Shown: positions 50,262 to 60,001 of the stretch, in pieces | How the letters are laid out: each line of letters starts with the position of its first letter | Position numbering within the stretch: the stretch's first letter is position 1 | Assembly (NCBI RefSeq): GCF_009728835.1 | Contig: NZ_CP033455.1 | Location: forward strand, 372,001 to 436,000 | DNA from: Ehrlichia ruminantium | Lineage (GTDB): Bacteria; Pseudomonadota; Alphaproteobacteria; Rickettsiales; Anaplasmataceae | Length of the DNA stretch: 64,000 nucleotides | Direction of reading: 5' to 3' | Notes under the pieces: model-generated | The model's database searches: none | What the model saw: the letters and a program-made list of their open reading frames with translations, nothing else | What the model was told of the DNA's origin: nothing | Program-made: the position numbers and the translations under genes

Positions 50262-52703
50262 TTACTTTTTTTGAGATGTACTCTTTATATTTTTTAATTG
50301 TTGTACACTAGATATATCTACACTTGTACTTGGTTCATATGTGCTATGTACTACTACTTCTAATTCTGGGTATAGGGAAGTATTGTCTGGGACAATAGGT
50401 ATTGTTACGCTAGAACTTGAGCTTGGAGATCTAGCACTAGTAGATATGCGAGATTCTACATGTAATTGTAATAAAGACAGACCTTCTTCCGGTAAAGTGG
50501 AATCTATGCCTGTCGTATCCACATTATCATATAATGAAACAGGACATAAACTTTTTACTCTTGGTTTTATTTGTGATGATAGATCAAGTTCTTCTTCTGT
50601 TAGTGGTGCATTTAAGTCAGATTTGCGTTGCCTAACTATTACTCTTTCAGATGCTATTCCTTGTGCTGCTTGTTCTTGTATTATCTGTTGTGCTTCATCT
50701 TCTGTTATTTCTGTGATGGATGCAGAGCTTGATTGTTGTGTAGTTGTATGTTGAATTTGTTCTTCTAATAATGCTGCAGCCTCTGCAATAGTCATGTAAT
50801 CCCTGTGTTTCCTAAATCCTTGTTCTACATAAGGTAAGAGAAATATAATAGTTGAACGACTTGATATAGCTGAGTCCACCATACTACTGATAATTGTTAA
50901 GTGTATCTCTGCAGTATTTATAGTTACTATAGTATTTCCGAGCATCATATCAGAAATTGCGCTGCAGATTTGTAATCCTGCAGCAGTTAGGCTTTCATAA
51001 TGTGTCTTACCGCGGAATAAGTCAAAGACTGGTAAGAACATACCTGTTGTTCCAAGTCGTAACATACTAGCACACGCAGCTTGCCTTATGTAAGGAGAAT
51101 ACATTATGTGCCTACGGTTCATTAGTAATGGTGCAACTAATGCTACTGGCCTCATCACTTTTGTGATAATGGTTAAAACTTGGGTTGTAACTTGCCAGTC
51201 AGTTGGTAAGCTTACACTGGTGTATTCTAATGCCAACGATAATATACAACTAACATAAATTTGTATAAGACTTACATTAAATTGACTATGACTACCACGG
51301 AAACTTGTTGTAATAGTAGACTTTGCTATGGATTGGATTTTCAGAGATTCTTCTAGAAATGTTGCTGGTACAACATACCTGAGTATAGACCATTTAAAAA
51401 AGGTATCATTTGTTGTACTAGTTACTATTCTTCCAGGTTGCATACTGGTAACGCAAGCCCAACGCCATGCCATTGATGCGAGTAGAGTGTGTTGTGCAAA
51501 CCTTTCTCGTGGTGTAATCTCTAATGACCTATAGTTACGTAATATAAAATTTCTTCTTACTGGTGAGAGAAAAGCTCTTGGTAATACACATAATAACATG
51601 CCCGTACGTAAGACAAATGGTATCCATTCAACCATGCCATTAAACCACCCACTGTGTTCTGGGAAGTATTGAGATACATGTTCTGGAGCATAAATAGTAA
51701 TGTTAGTGCCATTAGTATTATAAGCATTAATACTATTATTACTTACAGCATTCTCATAAATAGTACGATTGTTAAGAATAGTTATAGTATAATTTGTCTG
51801 GTTGTGTAATGCTTGTACTATGTTATGTTGTGCTTGATTAACAGCATAGTTAGCATGAACACGTGCTATAAAAATTCCAAGTGCAGCCCCTAGGGATGCA
51901 TATAAAGCTGGAGTGGTACAGCTAGTATTGAAACTATTAGAAACATTAAGAAGCCAGTTTGTTATTGGATGAGTGCGTGCAAACTCTGCTGAAAGATTTG
52001 ATACTATATCTTCTCTAAATGCTCTTGTAAATGCAGTGATATTTAAGGAAGTAGTAGTACAGTATTCTATGTGATGTTCATTTTGAAGTGTTGTGATGTT
52101 ATCGCCATTAACAATTGCACATATAGCACGTGATATTCCTCTTAGCAAAATAGTTCGTGGAGTTAATAAGCATGTTAATGAAAGTAATTTTTTTGCTTCC
52201 TGATATAGTGTATTACTATTACTCTCATTTAGTTTATCTAATAGGAGACCTATATACGATTCTAGATTTCCCACGTCAAAACTATTGGTAACAGTTAGTG
52301 TAGAAAATATCTCTTCAGTATTACCAAGAGCTGTTTGAGCTAATCTAAAATTCTCTCTAGTTTCTGTAGCAACTTGCCTATCTAATTGTAGACATAGCAT
52401 GTTAAGTAGAGATGTAGCCCCAATTTGATCTTGAAGTTGTTCATCGATTCTAGATACTAATGTGCTAAAATCTTCAAATGAGGGCGAATTCATAATAATA
52501 TGATCTCGTACTCCTTCAGTTACAACAGTACATGCTTCATGTACAATGTTTTGTCTACCGAATAGAAACCTATCTATTGTTAATGATATATAGCTGAGAC
52601 AATTTCGAAGGATAGATGGGTTCCTAGGTGTATGAGTTCTTGTTAATGAATTAACAAAACTAAGTAAAGCTTTCTGACTATTAGTTAATTTGACTTTATG
52701 CAT
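50262..52703 (-). CDS. Large multi-span membrane protein, paralogue of the 47047-49572 gene
   Basis: Function unknown. The 813-aa protein repeats the whole layout of its neighbour. LTNSQKALLSFVNSL is at the start, then FLFGRQNIVHEACTVVTEGVRD. A first hydrophobic segment and an Asn-rich loop with N-x-S/T triplets (NQTNYT, NNRT, NGTNIT) come next, then the matching block HVSQYFPEHSGWFNGM. FLEESLKIQSIAKS, MNRRHIMYSPYIRQAACAS and LPVFDLF continue the alignment. ITEITEDEAQQIIQEQAAQ and RKSDLNAPLTEEELDLS are shared in the tail, but the Arg-rich cluster is absent and the end is Ser-rich. The ribosome binding site is CAGGAGTGTT before the ATG at 52703. Confidence 0.85.
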   Translation of the reverse strand: MHKVKLTNSQKALLSFVNSLTRTHTPRNPSILRNCLSYISLTIDRFLFGRQNIVHEACTVVTEGVRDHIIMNSPSFEDFSTLVSRIDEQLQDQIGATSLLNMLCLQLDRQVATETRENFRLAQTALGNTEEIFSTLTVTNSFDVGNLESYIGLLLDKLNESNSNTLYQEAKKLLSLTCLLTPRTILLRGISRAICAIVNGDNITTLQNEHHIEYCTTTSLNITAFTRAFREDIVSNLSAEFARTHPITNWLLNVSNSFNTSCTTPALYASLGAALGIFIARVHANYAVNQAQHNIVQALHNQTNYTITILNNRTIYENAVSNNSINAYNTNGTNITIYAPEHVSQYFPEHSGWFNGMVEWIPFVLRTGMLLCVLPRAFLSPVRRNFILRNYRSLEITPRERFAQHTLLASMAWRWACVTSMQPGRIVTSTTNDTFFKWSILRYVVPATFLEESLKIQSIAKSTITTSFRGSHSQFNVSLIQIYVSCILSLALEYTSVSLPTDWQVTTQVLTIITKVMRPVALVAPLLMNRRHIMYSPYIRQAACASMLRLGTTGMFLPVFDLFRGKTHYESLTAAGLQICSAISDMMLGNTIVTINTAEIHLTIISSMVDSAISSRSTIIFLLPYVEQGFRKHRDYMTIAEAAALLEEQIQHTTTQQSSSASITEITEDEAQQIIQEQAAQGIASERVIVRQRKSDLNAPLTEEELDLSSQIKPRVKSLCPVSLYDNVDTTGIDSTLPEEGLSLLQLHVESRISTSARSPSSSSSVTIPIVPDNTSLYPELEVVVHSTYEPSTSVDISSVQQLKNIKSTSQKK

Positions 52704-52797
52704 AACACTCCTGTATAAATCAACACACAGTTAGTAAACACTATTATAAGGAATATTGTGTTGAAAGTAACCTTATGGAACTTTAGGTAACATCTGT

Positions 52798-52826
52798 ATT
52801 GTTACTTTAAAACTTGGTTAGGTCAA
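52798..52826 (-). promoter_or_regulatory. Sigma70-like promoter of the 50262-52703 gene
   Basis: On the minus strand, TTGACC (52826-52821), a 17-base spacer and AACAAT (52803-52798) lie about 95 bases before the ATG. Box sequence, spacing and leader length agree with the promoter proposed for its paralogue, but the palindrome is not kept. Confidence 0.4.
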
Positions 52827-53124
52827 TTAAAAATTTGTATTTTTTGCATAATTTATAGTTTCTATACGTGAAATTATTTGTATATGGGTGTAGGTATTCT
52901 AACGTATAGTTGTATCTATGACATAGGTGTATTAATTAACGCGTTGTCAAATAATTCAGGTTTATTATTGTCGATACAAATAGGAAATGTATTATCTATG
53001 TATAATTAGTGGTATTACATAAGGTTTTAATTGTCATCTGTTATTTGATAAATCATGTATATTCTGTATTTCTAATTTAAGAATATAAATAGTATTTATT
53101 TCAATATATTTTTTAGTTATATTG
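52827..53124. other. Non-coding spacer
   Basis: About 300 bases before the birA stop. Nothing recognised. Confidence 0.4.
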
Positions 53125-53886
53125 TTACTTAATATCAAATATTTCACCTGAAGTAATATGTATAGTTTGTCCTTCTTTTTCTATCACAATACTACCGTTC
53201 AGATCTAATGTCACGAAATTCCCTATATAAATGTTGTTACAACTTTGAATGGTAATTTGATCATTAAAATAGTGACATGTATCCTTAAGCCATAAATTAC
53301 GTATATTTGAAAAACCGTGATTTAGGTAATCCTTTCTAAACTTATCAAAGTTATGTATTATTTTTTCTAGTAGCTCCAAATTTGATAAACTGAAATTTGA
53401 CATATTATCCTGTATAGTTGTTGCGTATTCTGGGGCATCATACATGTTAACTCCAATTCCAATTACTACCCATTCTTGAGGTTTATTATGGTCTATACTA
53501 CTTTCTAACAGTATTCCTGATATTTTTTTGTTGTTTACTAATATATCATTAGGCCATTTATATTGTACTTTTGTAATTGTATTATTTCCCTGATCAAATA
53601 TTTGTTTAAGTGTTGTACCAACAGATAATGCGGAAATGAATGGTAAAGGAAATACTTCTGGTGACTTTCTTATTATAATACTAAAGTATAAATTTCCTTT
53701 TGGGGAATACCATGTCCGGTTGTTTCTGCCTTTTCCTTTGATTTGCTTATCAGATACAATAATTGTGCCATCATTACCACCATATTGTGCAAGCTTTATT
53801 GCTTCATAGTTTGTATTGTATAAGATTTCGTGATGTTCTATAGAATATCCGGTTGGTAATTTTATATGTTGTGAAGTTGTTTTCAT
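53125..53886 (-). CDS. birA: Biotin-protein ligase (catalytic domain only)
   Basis: Activates biotin to biotinyl-AMP and attaches it to the biotin carrier domain of carboxylases. The 253-aa protein holds GKGRNNRTW at 51-59 (the biotinyl-AMP loop, normally GRGRxxR), NLYFSI, YKWPNDIL with KWPND at 110-114, KISGILLES and IGIGVNM. A small C-terminal beta domain is present. The DNA-binding N-terminal domain of E. coli BirA is absent, so it should act as enzyme only. The first G-R of the loop is G-K here. The GST-like gene lies 71 bp upstream on the same strand. Confidence 0.95.
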   Translation of the reverse strand: MKTTSQHIKLPTGYSIEHHEILYNTNYEAIKLAQYGGNDGTIIVSDKQIKGKGRNNRTWYSPKGNLYFSIIIRKSPEVFPLPFISALSVGTTLKQIFDQGNNTITKVQYKWPNDILVNNKKISGILLESSIDHNKPQEWVVIGIGVNMYDAPEYATTIQDNMSNFSLSNLELLEKIIHNFDKFRKDYLNHGFSNIRNLWLKDTCHYFNDQITIQSCNNIYIGNFVTLDLNGSIVIEKEGQTIHITSGEIFDIK

Positions 53887-53957
53887 ATAGTATAGGTTAT
53901 AGTTTTTATGTATGAATAATATTTTATTATCTAGTCTTGTAGTATAATAAGTATATA

Positions 53958-54623
53958 CTAAAAATCTAATTGTTGGTAATGTACAGGAGGTGTAATACCT
54001 GTTACTTTATCAGTTAGTATGTCACTAAATGATGGCCTAGATTTTACTAAAGAATACCATTCTTTTAGTGTTGGGATTAAATGCCAAGGTAAAATATTTA
54101 CATAATCTAATACTGAGATATGTGCTGCAAGAGTAATGTCTGCTAATGTAAATTCGTTACATGCAATCCAGCTTGTAGTTTTTAATAATTTTTCTATATA
54201 TCTAATGTGTGGTAATAAATTTTGTCTTGCGGCTTGTATAAACCTAGAATCTGGACTTGCGTTTTTTATATAATATTTTGATATTTTCTCGTTTATTATG
54301 TATTTTGTCACTTCATTATAAAACTTGTAATCAATCCAGAATATTAACTTTCGTACAATGGCCCTAATATATAATGAACTGCTTAACATAGGTATACTAT
54401 CACATAACTCTTCAATATATTCGCAAATTGCTTGGCTATCTGCAATGACATATTGTCCGCTAATTAGTACAGGAACTTGGCAAACGGGGTTGATTTTAAT
54501 AAAATCTTCACGCTTTTTCCAAGGATTCTCTTCTATCTGATGAAAATTAAACTTTTTTTCTTTCAAAAAAATACGTACTTTCCTAGAAAATGGACAAAGT
54601 GGAAAATGATATAATGTATCCAT
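53958..54623 (-). CDS. Glutathione S-transferase family protein
   Basis: The 221-aa protein has an N-terminal thioredoxin-like domain with the glutaredoxin-type motif FPLCPFSRKV (Cys10, Ser13). NPVCQVPVLI contains the cis-Pro, and IADSQAICEYIEE is the Ser/Asp that grips glutathione's gamma-glutamyl end. A helical C-terminal domain with FTLADITLAAHISVLDYV follows. The substrate is unknown. Related alphaproteobacterial genes act in stress defence, but that is not shown here. It is upstream of birA on the same strand, with 71 bp between them. Confidence 0.9.
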   Translation of the reverse strand: MDTLYHFPLCPFSRKVRIFLKEKKFNFHQIEENPWKKREDFIKINPVCQVPVLISGQYVIADSQAICEYIEELCDSIPMLSSSLYIRAIVRKLIFWIDYKFYNEVTKYIINEKISKYYIKNASPDSRFIQAARQNLLPHIRYIEKLLKTTSWIACNEFTLADITLAAHISVLDYVNILPWHLIPTLKEWYSLVKSRPSFSDILTDKVTGITPPVHYQQLDF

Positions 54624-55214
54624 AGTGAATTTGGTGCATACAAATAGTTTATGTGTATAACAAACTTTGCAATCCTATGCAATAGTAATATTTTATGGTT
54701 TCTCTAAGATTTTTAATATGTGTTGTAAAAATAAAGTTTTATATATGATATCAAATATGTTGAATTAAGAAATATTTACTTGTGTAATATAAAATTTGAT
54801 TTTTTTAATAATTCTTGCCTTTGAACATATTAAAGGTATCGTGTATTAACTGTAAATGATAATAGGTGTAGTAGTTTTATAATTGTTTATTGGGTTACAT
54901 GCTAACCTCTAAAGTGTGATATTATGTACATAATATTTTGTATAAAAAATGTTGTTTTTCTATTTGTTAGTATGTGAGTGTATATTAATGTAACTGTATT
55001 GGTATTGTTAAGCAAATATATATGTATTTGATAACAATCTGATAGTGATAAGGTCTTAATTGTTATAGAGTAGCTTTTTTCGTTATGATTTTACTAAAAA
55101 TTACTATTGGTATTTGTTATTATTGAGATAGGAAATACAATGGTGTTTTCCTAAGAATATAGAGAATTAGTTTCGATAGGTATATTATATAGAGCTTTAT
55201 TTTGTTGTAGTATA
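54624..55214. other. Non-coding spacer
   Basis: About 590 bases with no supported gene. ATTATGTACATAAT near 54921 is a short palindrome, but A+T-rich palindromes are expected by chance here. Confidence 0.4.
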
Positions 55215-55763
55215 TTATTTATTTTTCCAAAAATTTATTAATTGTAGATGTTGTGTGTTAATGTAGTCTTGTAAGAAGCGATGTAATATAATGACATTTT
55301 CTTTAGGAATACAAACATCTTTGCATACTGCATACTTAATCCGCAAGGTAGTATTTAGCTCCTTATTATTTTGTTGATTATCCTTTAGCACAAATGACAT
55401 AGGAAACATTACATTATCTTTATAAACGTTGCTATGGAATATATTATTGTTTGTAGTGTCTGTGTGCTGTAGAGGTTGTGGCCAATGTATCTGTACATCT
55501 TTAAAAGTACCTTCTTGCCATTGGAAAACTGTTGGTAAACCAAGATCTCCTGGTGATTTATAATAAATATGCCACCCACGTTGAATTCTGAATTCAACAC
55601 CTATGTTCATAGTTTTACTTTTCATATCCAATGATCCTACTATTAATTTTATTTTCACAGGATCGGAAACTTCTGCAGAATATCCATTGTGATATATGAA
55701 TAATGTCACTAAAACTATAAATATCAGCCTAAACATGATATGCCTAAGATTATATACTATCAT
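55215..55763 (-). CDS. Periplasmic DsbD alpha-domain-like protein
   Basis: The 182-aa protein has a signal peptide (FRLIFIVLVTLFIYHNGYSA, cleavage near residue 30) followed by one domain like the N-terminal alpha domain of DsbD. Supporting motifs are WHIYYKSPGDLGLPT, a WPQP block, and YAVCKDVCIP with Cys147 and Cys151. In DsbD this domain receives electrons from the membrane domain and reduces DsbC or CcmG. The membrane and thioredoxin domains are absent here and would need to be separate genes. Translation may start at the second Met (55736), which gives a more usual signal peptide. Confidence 0.85.
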   Translation of the reverse strand: MIVYNLRHIMFRLIFIVLVTLFIYHNGYSAEVSDPVKIKLIVGSLDMKSKTMNIGVEFRIQRGWHIYYKSPGDLGLPTVFQWQEGTFKDVQIHWPQPLQHTDTTNNNIFHSNVYKDNVMFPMSFVLKDNQQNNKELNTTLRIKYAVCKDVCIPKENVIILHRFLQDYINTQHLQLINFWKNK

Positions 55764-55954
55764 GATAGCTCATATTCTTATATTCTTCAAGACTCAAAAA
55801 GAGATTTTATTGTTGATTGTCAAATTAGTTTAAGATTTTGATATTTCTTACTCTAGTATAGATATGATTTAGTGATTGGTTTTATATATTATGTATTGTG
55901 TTACGTCTTGTGACAACAATTATATTATATATTGCATTGATATAGATAGATATG

Positions 55955-56146
55955 TTAAATGTAATGTTTGTTAAGAACATATGAAATCGTTTCTGCTAAA
56001 TTTTTATAGTACTTCTGAAGTTTTAGTGTATTGGGATGTTTGAGATAAGAAAGGTAAGTTTTATATTGTTGTGTTACTTGCAAGAAAGCTAAAAAAAGAT
56101 TAACATATGTGCTAGTATACTTGGTATATTTTGAAAATTTGTTCAT
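55955..56146 (-). CDS. Possible small protein, unrecognised
   Basis: A 63-codon frame with a balanced composition (Lys, Tyr, Thr and Leu), GTAAGGT five bases before its ATG, and no membrane helix. It is divergent from the FbpC-like gene. It could be a real small helical protein, but there is no family resemblance and the spacing leaves only 64 bp for two promoters. Confidence 0.35.
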   Translation of the reverse strand: MNKFSKYTKYTSTYVNLFLAFLQVTQQYKTYLSYLKHPNTLKLQKYYKNLAETISYVLNKHYI

Positions 56147-56210
56147 ACCTTACGTGAGGTGCAGTTATGCGCCTGTTTCGTATGTATTAATTTCCTGAAG
56201 GTCTATTATA

Positions 56211-57233
56211 ATGGTGGGTTTACAGTTGGAAAATGTTTCTTATAAATATAAAAAAGGTCAGTTTTTATTAAATGATGTTAATATAATTTGTAAGAAAGGA
56301 GAAGTGATTTGTCTTCTTGGTCCTTCTGGATGTGGTAAGTCTACTGTGTTAAAGCTAATTGCTGGATTAGAAAATCTCAGTCAAGGTTCTATATATATTA
56401 ATGATAGGGTTATTGTTAATAATGATTTTTATGTTCCTACTGAAAAACGAAATGTTGGGTTAATCTTTCAACATCCTTCACTGTTTCCACATCAGACAGT
56501 TATTGAGAATGTAATGTTTGCTATTAAAGAACCACCTAAGACACAAAAATTTCAGGTTGCATTGGATATATTACAATCTGTAAATATGGTCGCTTATAAA
56601 GATATGTATCCGGATATGTTATCTGGCGGTCAACAGCAACTAGTTACAATTGCTAGGGCGATTGCTCAAAAGCCTGCAATCATATTGTTGGATGAGCCAT
56701 TTTCTAATCTTGATACAGTATTACGTTTTAATATTAGAAAAAATGTATTGTCACTATTAAAATCTAAAGGTATTACTGTATTACTTGTTACTCATGATCC
56801 AGAAGAGGCGTTAGAAGTTTCAGATGTAATATATGTTATGCGTGATGGACATGTAGTACAGCATGGTACGCCATATGAAATTTATTATAATCCGAAAGAT
56901 CACATGCTTGCTAGGTTTTTTGGGGAGGTAAATCATTTTGTTGGTGTAGTAAAAAATTCTTCTATAACATTACCAATAGGAGAAATACCAGCACAATCCT
57001 TTAATAATGGTGAAGAAGTAGTAGTTTGTATAAGACCTGAAGCTATTATTTATGATCCTAATTGTGGAGTTAAAGGTATAGTGGAGCATATAAAATTTTT
57101 TAATAATATGGTATCTGTATGTGTAAAAGGGCACTCATATTGGATGAGGTTTAATAATGTAATGTTACCACAAATTGGTGATACTATATTTATCTTGCTT
57201 GACTTAAATAAAATTTTATTATTTAAGATATAG
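56211..57233 (+). CDS. Iron-type ABC transporter ATP-binding protein (FbpC/AfuC-like)
   Basis: ATPase subunit expected to power a ferric-iron (or related) binding-protein-dependent importer. The 340-aa protein has Walker A GPSGCGKST at 37-45, the Q-loop FQHPSLFP, the signature LSGGQQQ at 137-143, Walker B IILLDEPFSNLD, and the H-loop VTHDPEEAL. A C-terminal TOBE-type domain from about residue 240 includes VCIRPEAI. This length and order match the FbpC group. No permease or binding-protein gene is nearby, so the partners must be elsewhere. tatA follows within 36 bp. Confidence 0.9.
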   Translation: MVGLQLENVSYKYKKGQFLLNDVNIICKKGEVICLLGPSGCGKSTVLKLIAGLENLSQGSIYINDRVIVNNDFYVPTEKRNVGLIFQHPSLFPHQTVIENVMFAIKEPPKTQKFQVALDILQSVNMVAYKDMYPDMLSGGQQQLVTIARAIAQKPAIILLDEPFSNLDTVLRFNIRKNVLSLLKSKGITVLLVTHDPEEALEVSDVIYVMRDGHVVQHGTPYEIYYNPKDHMLARFFGEVNHFVGVVKNSSITLPIGEIPAQSFNNGEEVVVCIRPEAIIYDPNCGVKGIVEHIKFFNNMVSVCVKGHSYWMRFNNVMLPQIGDTIFILLDLNKILLFKI

Positions 57234-57268
57234 TTTTATTATTTTATAACTTGTATGGGAGTTTTATT

Positions 57269-57439
57269 ATGACATTGGGTCCTTGGCAAATTTTTTTAAT
57301 TTTAGTAATAATCTTAGTTCTCTTTGGAGCAGGTAAATTACCAGATGTTATGAGTGATTTAGGCAAAGGTATTCGTAACTTAAAACAGGAGTTGAAAGAT
57401 AATAAGTTTACATCAACGGAAGATGAATCAAAACTTTAA
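57269..57439 (+). CDS. tatA: Twin-arginine translocase subunit TatA
   Basis: Pore-forming component of the Tat system, which exports folded proteins. The 56-aa protein has the family layout: MTLGPWQIFLILVIILVLFGAGKLP with the conserved FGAGKLP hinge, then the amphipathic helix with DLGKGIRNLKQEL, then a short charged tail. The start at 57269 is chosen because GGGAG ends eight bases before it and because TatA proteins begin just before the membrane helix. A TTG 18 bases upstream would also keep the frame. It follows the FbpC-like gene closely. Confidence 0.93.
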   Translation: MTLGPWQIFLILVIILVLFGAGKLPDVMSDLGKGIRNLKQELKDNKFTSTEDESKL

Positions 57440-57658
57440 TTTTATAGAGCACTGTTTTTATATCTCAATATCATAGTATATATTTATCATGTTAGTTTTG
57501 TACTACTCAGTTCATATTTTATTTTACTTTTTATTGAGAATGTACTGTAAAATCTGCATATAAGTTTTAAAAGTTATATGTTATGAGCTTGTATTAAATA
57601 AGCTCTATGGTCGTTTGGTGTGTTAATTAGTTTTTGCTAGTTGTGTGGGGGAAATAGC

Positions 57659-58246
57659 ATGGATATTGATAAATTAATTGGTATGTTTGCAAAATTACCC
57701 AACCTAGGGTCATCTTCTTCCAGAAGAATAGTACTTTATTTACTTCGTAATAAAGAAGAAGTGATGTTACCTTTAGCATCAGGTATTCAAGATTTAGCAC
57801 TTGAAGCTAAGGAATGTTCTATATGTTTTAATATAGATATGAAATCTCCATGCAGTATTTGTTCTGATGTTAAACGTGATCAGAAGTTGTTATGTATAGT
57901 TGAAGAGTTGGGAGACTTATGGGCCTTTGAGAAAGGGAAAATATATCAAGGAGTATATCATGTTTTAGGGGGTACTTTATCTGCTATTTATGGAATAGGG
58001 CCAGATCAATTGAATTTTAGCAATATTATTACTAGGATACAAAAATCCGGTATAGAAGAAGTTATAATAGGTATTAGTAATACTATGGATGGGCAAGTTA
58101 CTACGCATTATATAACACAAATGATAAAAGAATTGGGAGTTAAAGTCACTAGATTAGCATGTGGTATACCTATGGGAGGGGAAATAGATTATTTAGATGA
58201 AGGTACATTAAGTGCTGCATTGTCTTCTAGGTATGTTATTTCTTAA
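57659..58246 (+). CDS. recR: Recombination protein RecR
   Basis: Works with RecO and RecF to load RecA on gapped DNA. The 195-aa protein starts with a helix-hairpin-helix region ([19 protein letters not shown]). A four-Cys zinc finger follows (Cys53, Cys56, Cys65, Cys68), then a TOPRIM domain with [15 protein letters not shown] and [16 protein letters not shown]. The C-terminal [25 protein letters not shown] is diagnostic. The ATG at 57659 follows GGGGGAAATAGC, a fair ribosome binding site, and is preferred over the TTG at 57641. Confidence 0.95.
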   Translation: MDIDKLIGMFAKLPNLGSSSSRRIVLYLLRNKEEVMLPLASGIQDLALEAKECSICFNIDMKSPCSICSDVKRDQKLLCIVEELGDLWAFEKGKIYQGVYHVLGGTLSAIYGIGPDQLNFSNIITRIQKSGIEEVIIGISNTMDGQVTTHYITQMIKELGVKVTRLACGIPMGGEIDYLDEGTLSAALSSRYVIS

Positions 58247-58257
58247 ATAAGCAATAA

Positions 58258-58925
58258 ATTTGTAGGAATTTTTTTCAATTTTCTATGTGGAATTTAGTAT
58301 AGTATGGCTTATTCAATGTAATCAATGGACTGAGTCCTACTGTTTGCTTATCTAGGTATTGGTATGGTTTATCTTTAAGTTGATAAGGAGTTTTTATCCA
58401 TAAAGTTGGGTTTGAGTGGTTATGGGTAAATAACTTATTGTGTAGCTAAGTTTATATTTATGATGTAATCTGTTTAAAGTTAGATCGTTATTTTTGAAAG
58501 TACGAGGATAAAGTCTGCATTGTTGTGGGATTTTCTGTTAATTTCCTGTATGAAATTTAGTATAATATAGTTTGTTAAATATGGTTAATGAGTTGGGTAT
58601 TGGTTTTTGTATGTCTTAACATTAGTATAGTATATCTCTGAGTTTATAAAGGAATTTTATATGTAGAATTAAATTATTGTATATAAATAACTTATGATGT
58701 AAGTAAGTATTATAGTAGTAGTGTAACCTATTAAAATCGGGTCATTGTTTTTTGAATATTTCAGTACGAGGTATGTATTAATTTATAGTGTATAAAAGCA
58801 CTATAGCTGTAATAAAGTGTATGCATAAAATACAAAATGATAATTATGTTATAGTTAATCGTAAAAAAAAAAGATAATGTAGTCTGTTAAATGTTTTAAA
58901 TAAGGAGTTTTATTATTATTGACAT
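58258..58925. repeat. Diverged duplication of about 270 bp downstream of recR
   Basis: TGTGGAATTTAGTATAGTATGGCTT near 58285 is matched by TATGAAATTTAGTATAATATAGTTT near 58549. GATAAGGAGTTTTTATCC near 58382 is matched by TATAAAGGAATTTTATATG near 58645, and TTTTTGAAAGTACGAG near 58491 by TTTTTGAATATTTCAGTACGAG near 58749. A partial third copy lies near 58880-58920. The rest of 58247-59110 holds no gene. Confidence 0.6.
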
Positions 58926-59110
58926 CACTCATCTATATTAGTACTGTATTTATTTACATCATAATAACCAATCGCATTAGAACGTTTAAGACTTAGCTTT
59001 AAGTAAATAGTATACTCATAAATAAGATTCAGATTGAATATCATTTATATGTTATTGTAATAGCTAATGCTTATGTACTAAATATTAGAACTGTACCGTA
59101 TTTGTAGCAA

Positions 59111-60001
59111 CTATGTTTCACTTGATTTTTTCGAATTTTGTGTAGTTGATAAACAATTTACGAAATTATCAGCAATATTTTGCATAATATCAAAATATGA
59201 TTCTGTGTGTGAAATATTTCCTATAGGATCCAGTATTTGAAATATTACTTTATGTTGAGAAAATAAGTTTCTGATTTTCTCATTTTGAGATTCAGAAAAA
59301 ATACATGATATATTGTTTTCAGTAATAATCTTTTGTATGTGTACTAGTTTCTTAACGCTGATGTTTGTATCGTGACTTGAAGAAAGAGATGTTGTGAAGT
59401 TAAGACCAAAATATTTTTCAAAATATTGGTATGCATCGTGGACAACAACATAAGGTTTTGTTTTGATAGGATTAAGTTGTTGTTTAATTTTTTTTGCTTG
59501 TTCTGTTATTTTTAATATAGTTGCATGTGCGTTCTTATTGTAGGTTTCTGCATTTTGTGGATCTATTTGACATAGTACTGATCTTATATGCTCAACTATT
59601 TTTTTTGCGTTATCTGGACTTAACCATATATGTAAATCATTTGATGTTGTGTGAACTTTATATGAGAAGTGAGGGTCATATCTTGATGGTAGTAATGTTA
59701 CAACATCGGATAGTTTTACTAAGGTTTTATCTTGTATTTTGCTTACAAAGGTTTCTAGATGATCGTCTACATAAAAGATTACATCACTATTCTTTATTTT
59801 CCTTTTGTCTGAGGGTCTTAACATGTAATCATGTATTGAAATTTGTTGATTAATTAGTAGGACTGGTTTGGTTACACTTTCTGTTACTGCATTAACTAGA
59901 GAATATATTGGGTTTATGGTTGCTATAATTTTTGGTACAGAATATCCTGTAATAGGATATAGTGATATATAAAGGAATAAGATAAAAGTTATATGTTTCA
60001 T
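59111..60001 (-). CDS. znuA: Zinc/manganese ABC transporter substrate-binding protein (ZnuA-like)
   Basis: Periplasmic metal-binding protein of a cluster A-I importer. With the start at 60001 the protein has 296 residues and a clear signal peptide (MKHITFILFLYISLYPITGYS). Longer frames to 60127 would bury this signal. Metal-ligand candidates are His in ISIHDYMLRPSD, His in DLHIWLSPDN, His in VVVHDAYQYFEKYFGL, and Asp in ILDPIG. The His-rich loop typical of many zinc-specific ZnuA proteins is absent, so zinc or manganese cannot be told apart with certainty. The ATPase gene is divergent and its start overlaps this start. Confidence 0.88.
   Translation of the reverse strand: MKHITFILFLYISLYPITGYSVPKIIATINPIYSLVNAVTESVTKPVLLINQQISIHDYMLRPSDKRKIKNSDVIFYVDDHLETFVSKIQDKTLVKLSDVVTLLPSRYDPHFSYKVHTTSNDLHIWLSPDNAKKIVEHIRSVLCQIDPQNAETYNKNAHATILKITEQAKKIKQQLNPIKTKPYVVVHDAYQYFEKYFGLNFTTSLSSSHDTNISVKKLVHIQKIITENNISCIFSESQNEKIRNLFSQHKVIFQILDPIGNISHTESYFDIMQNIADNFVNCLSTTQNSKKSSET

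Noticed and set aside
50341-50754. 137-codon plus-strand frame
   Set aside because: Antisense to the tail of the 813-aa gene. Its apparent Cys/Ser-rich protein is the complement of a low-complexity coding tail.
59521-59853. 110-codon plus-strand frame
   Set aside because: Antisense to znuA, where the sense protein has a signal peptide and metal-ligand motifs.
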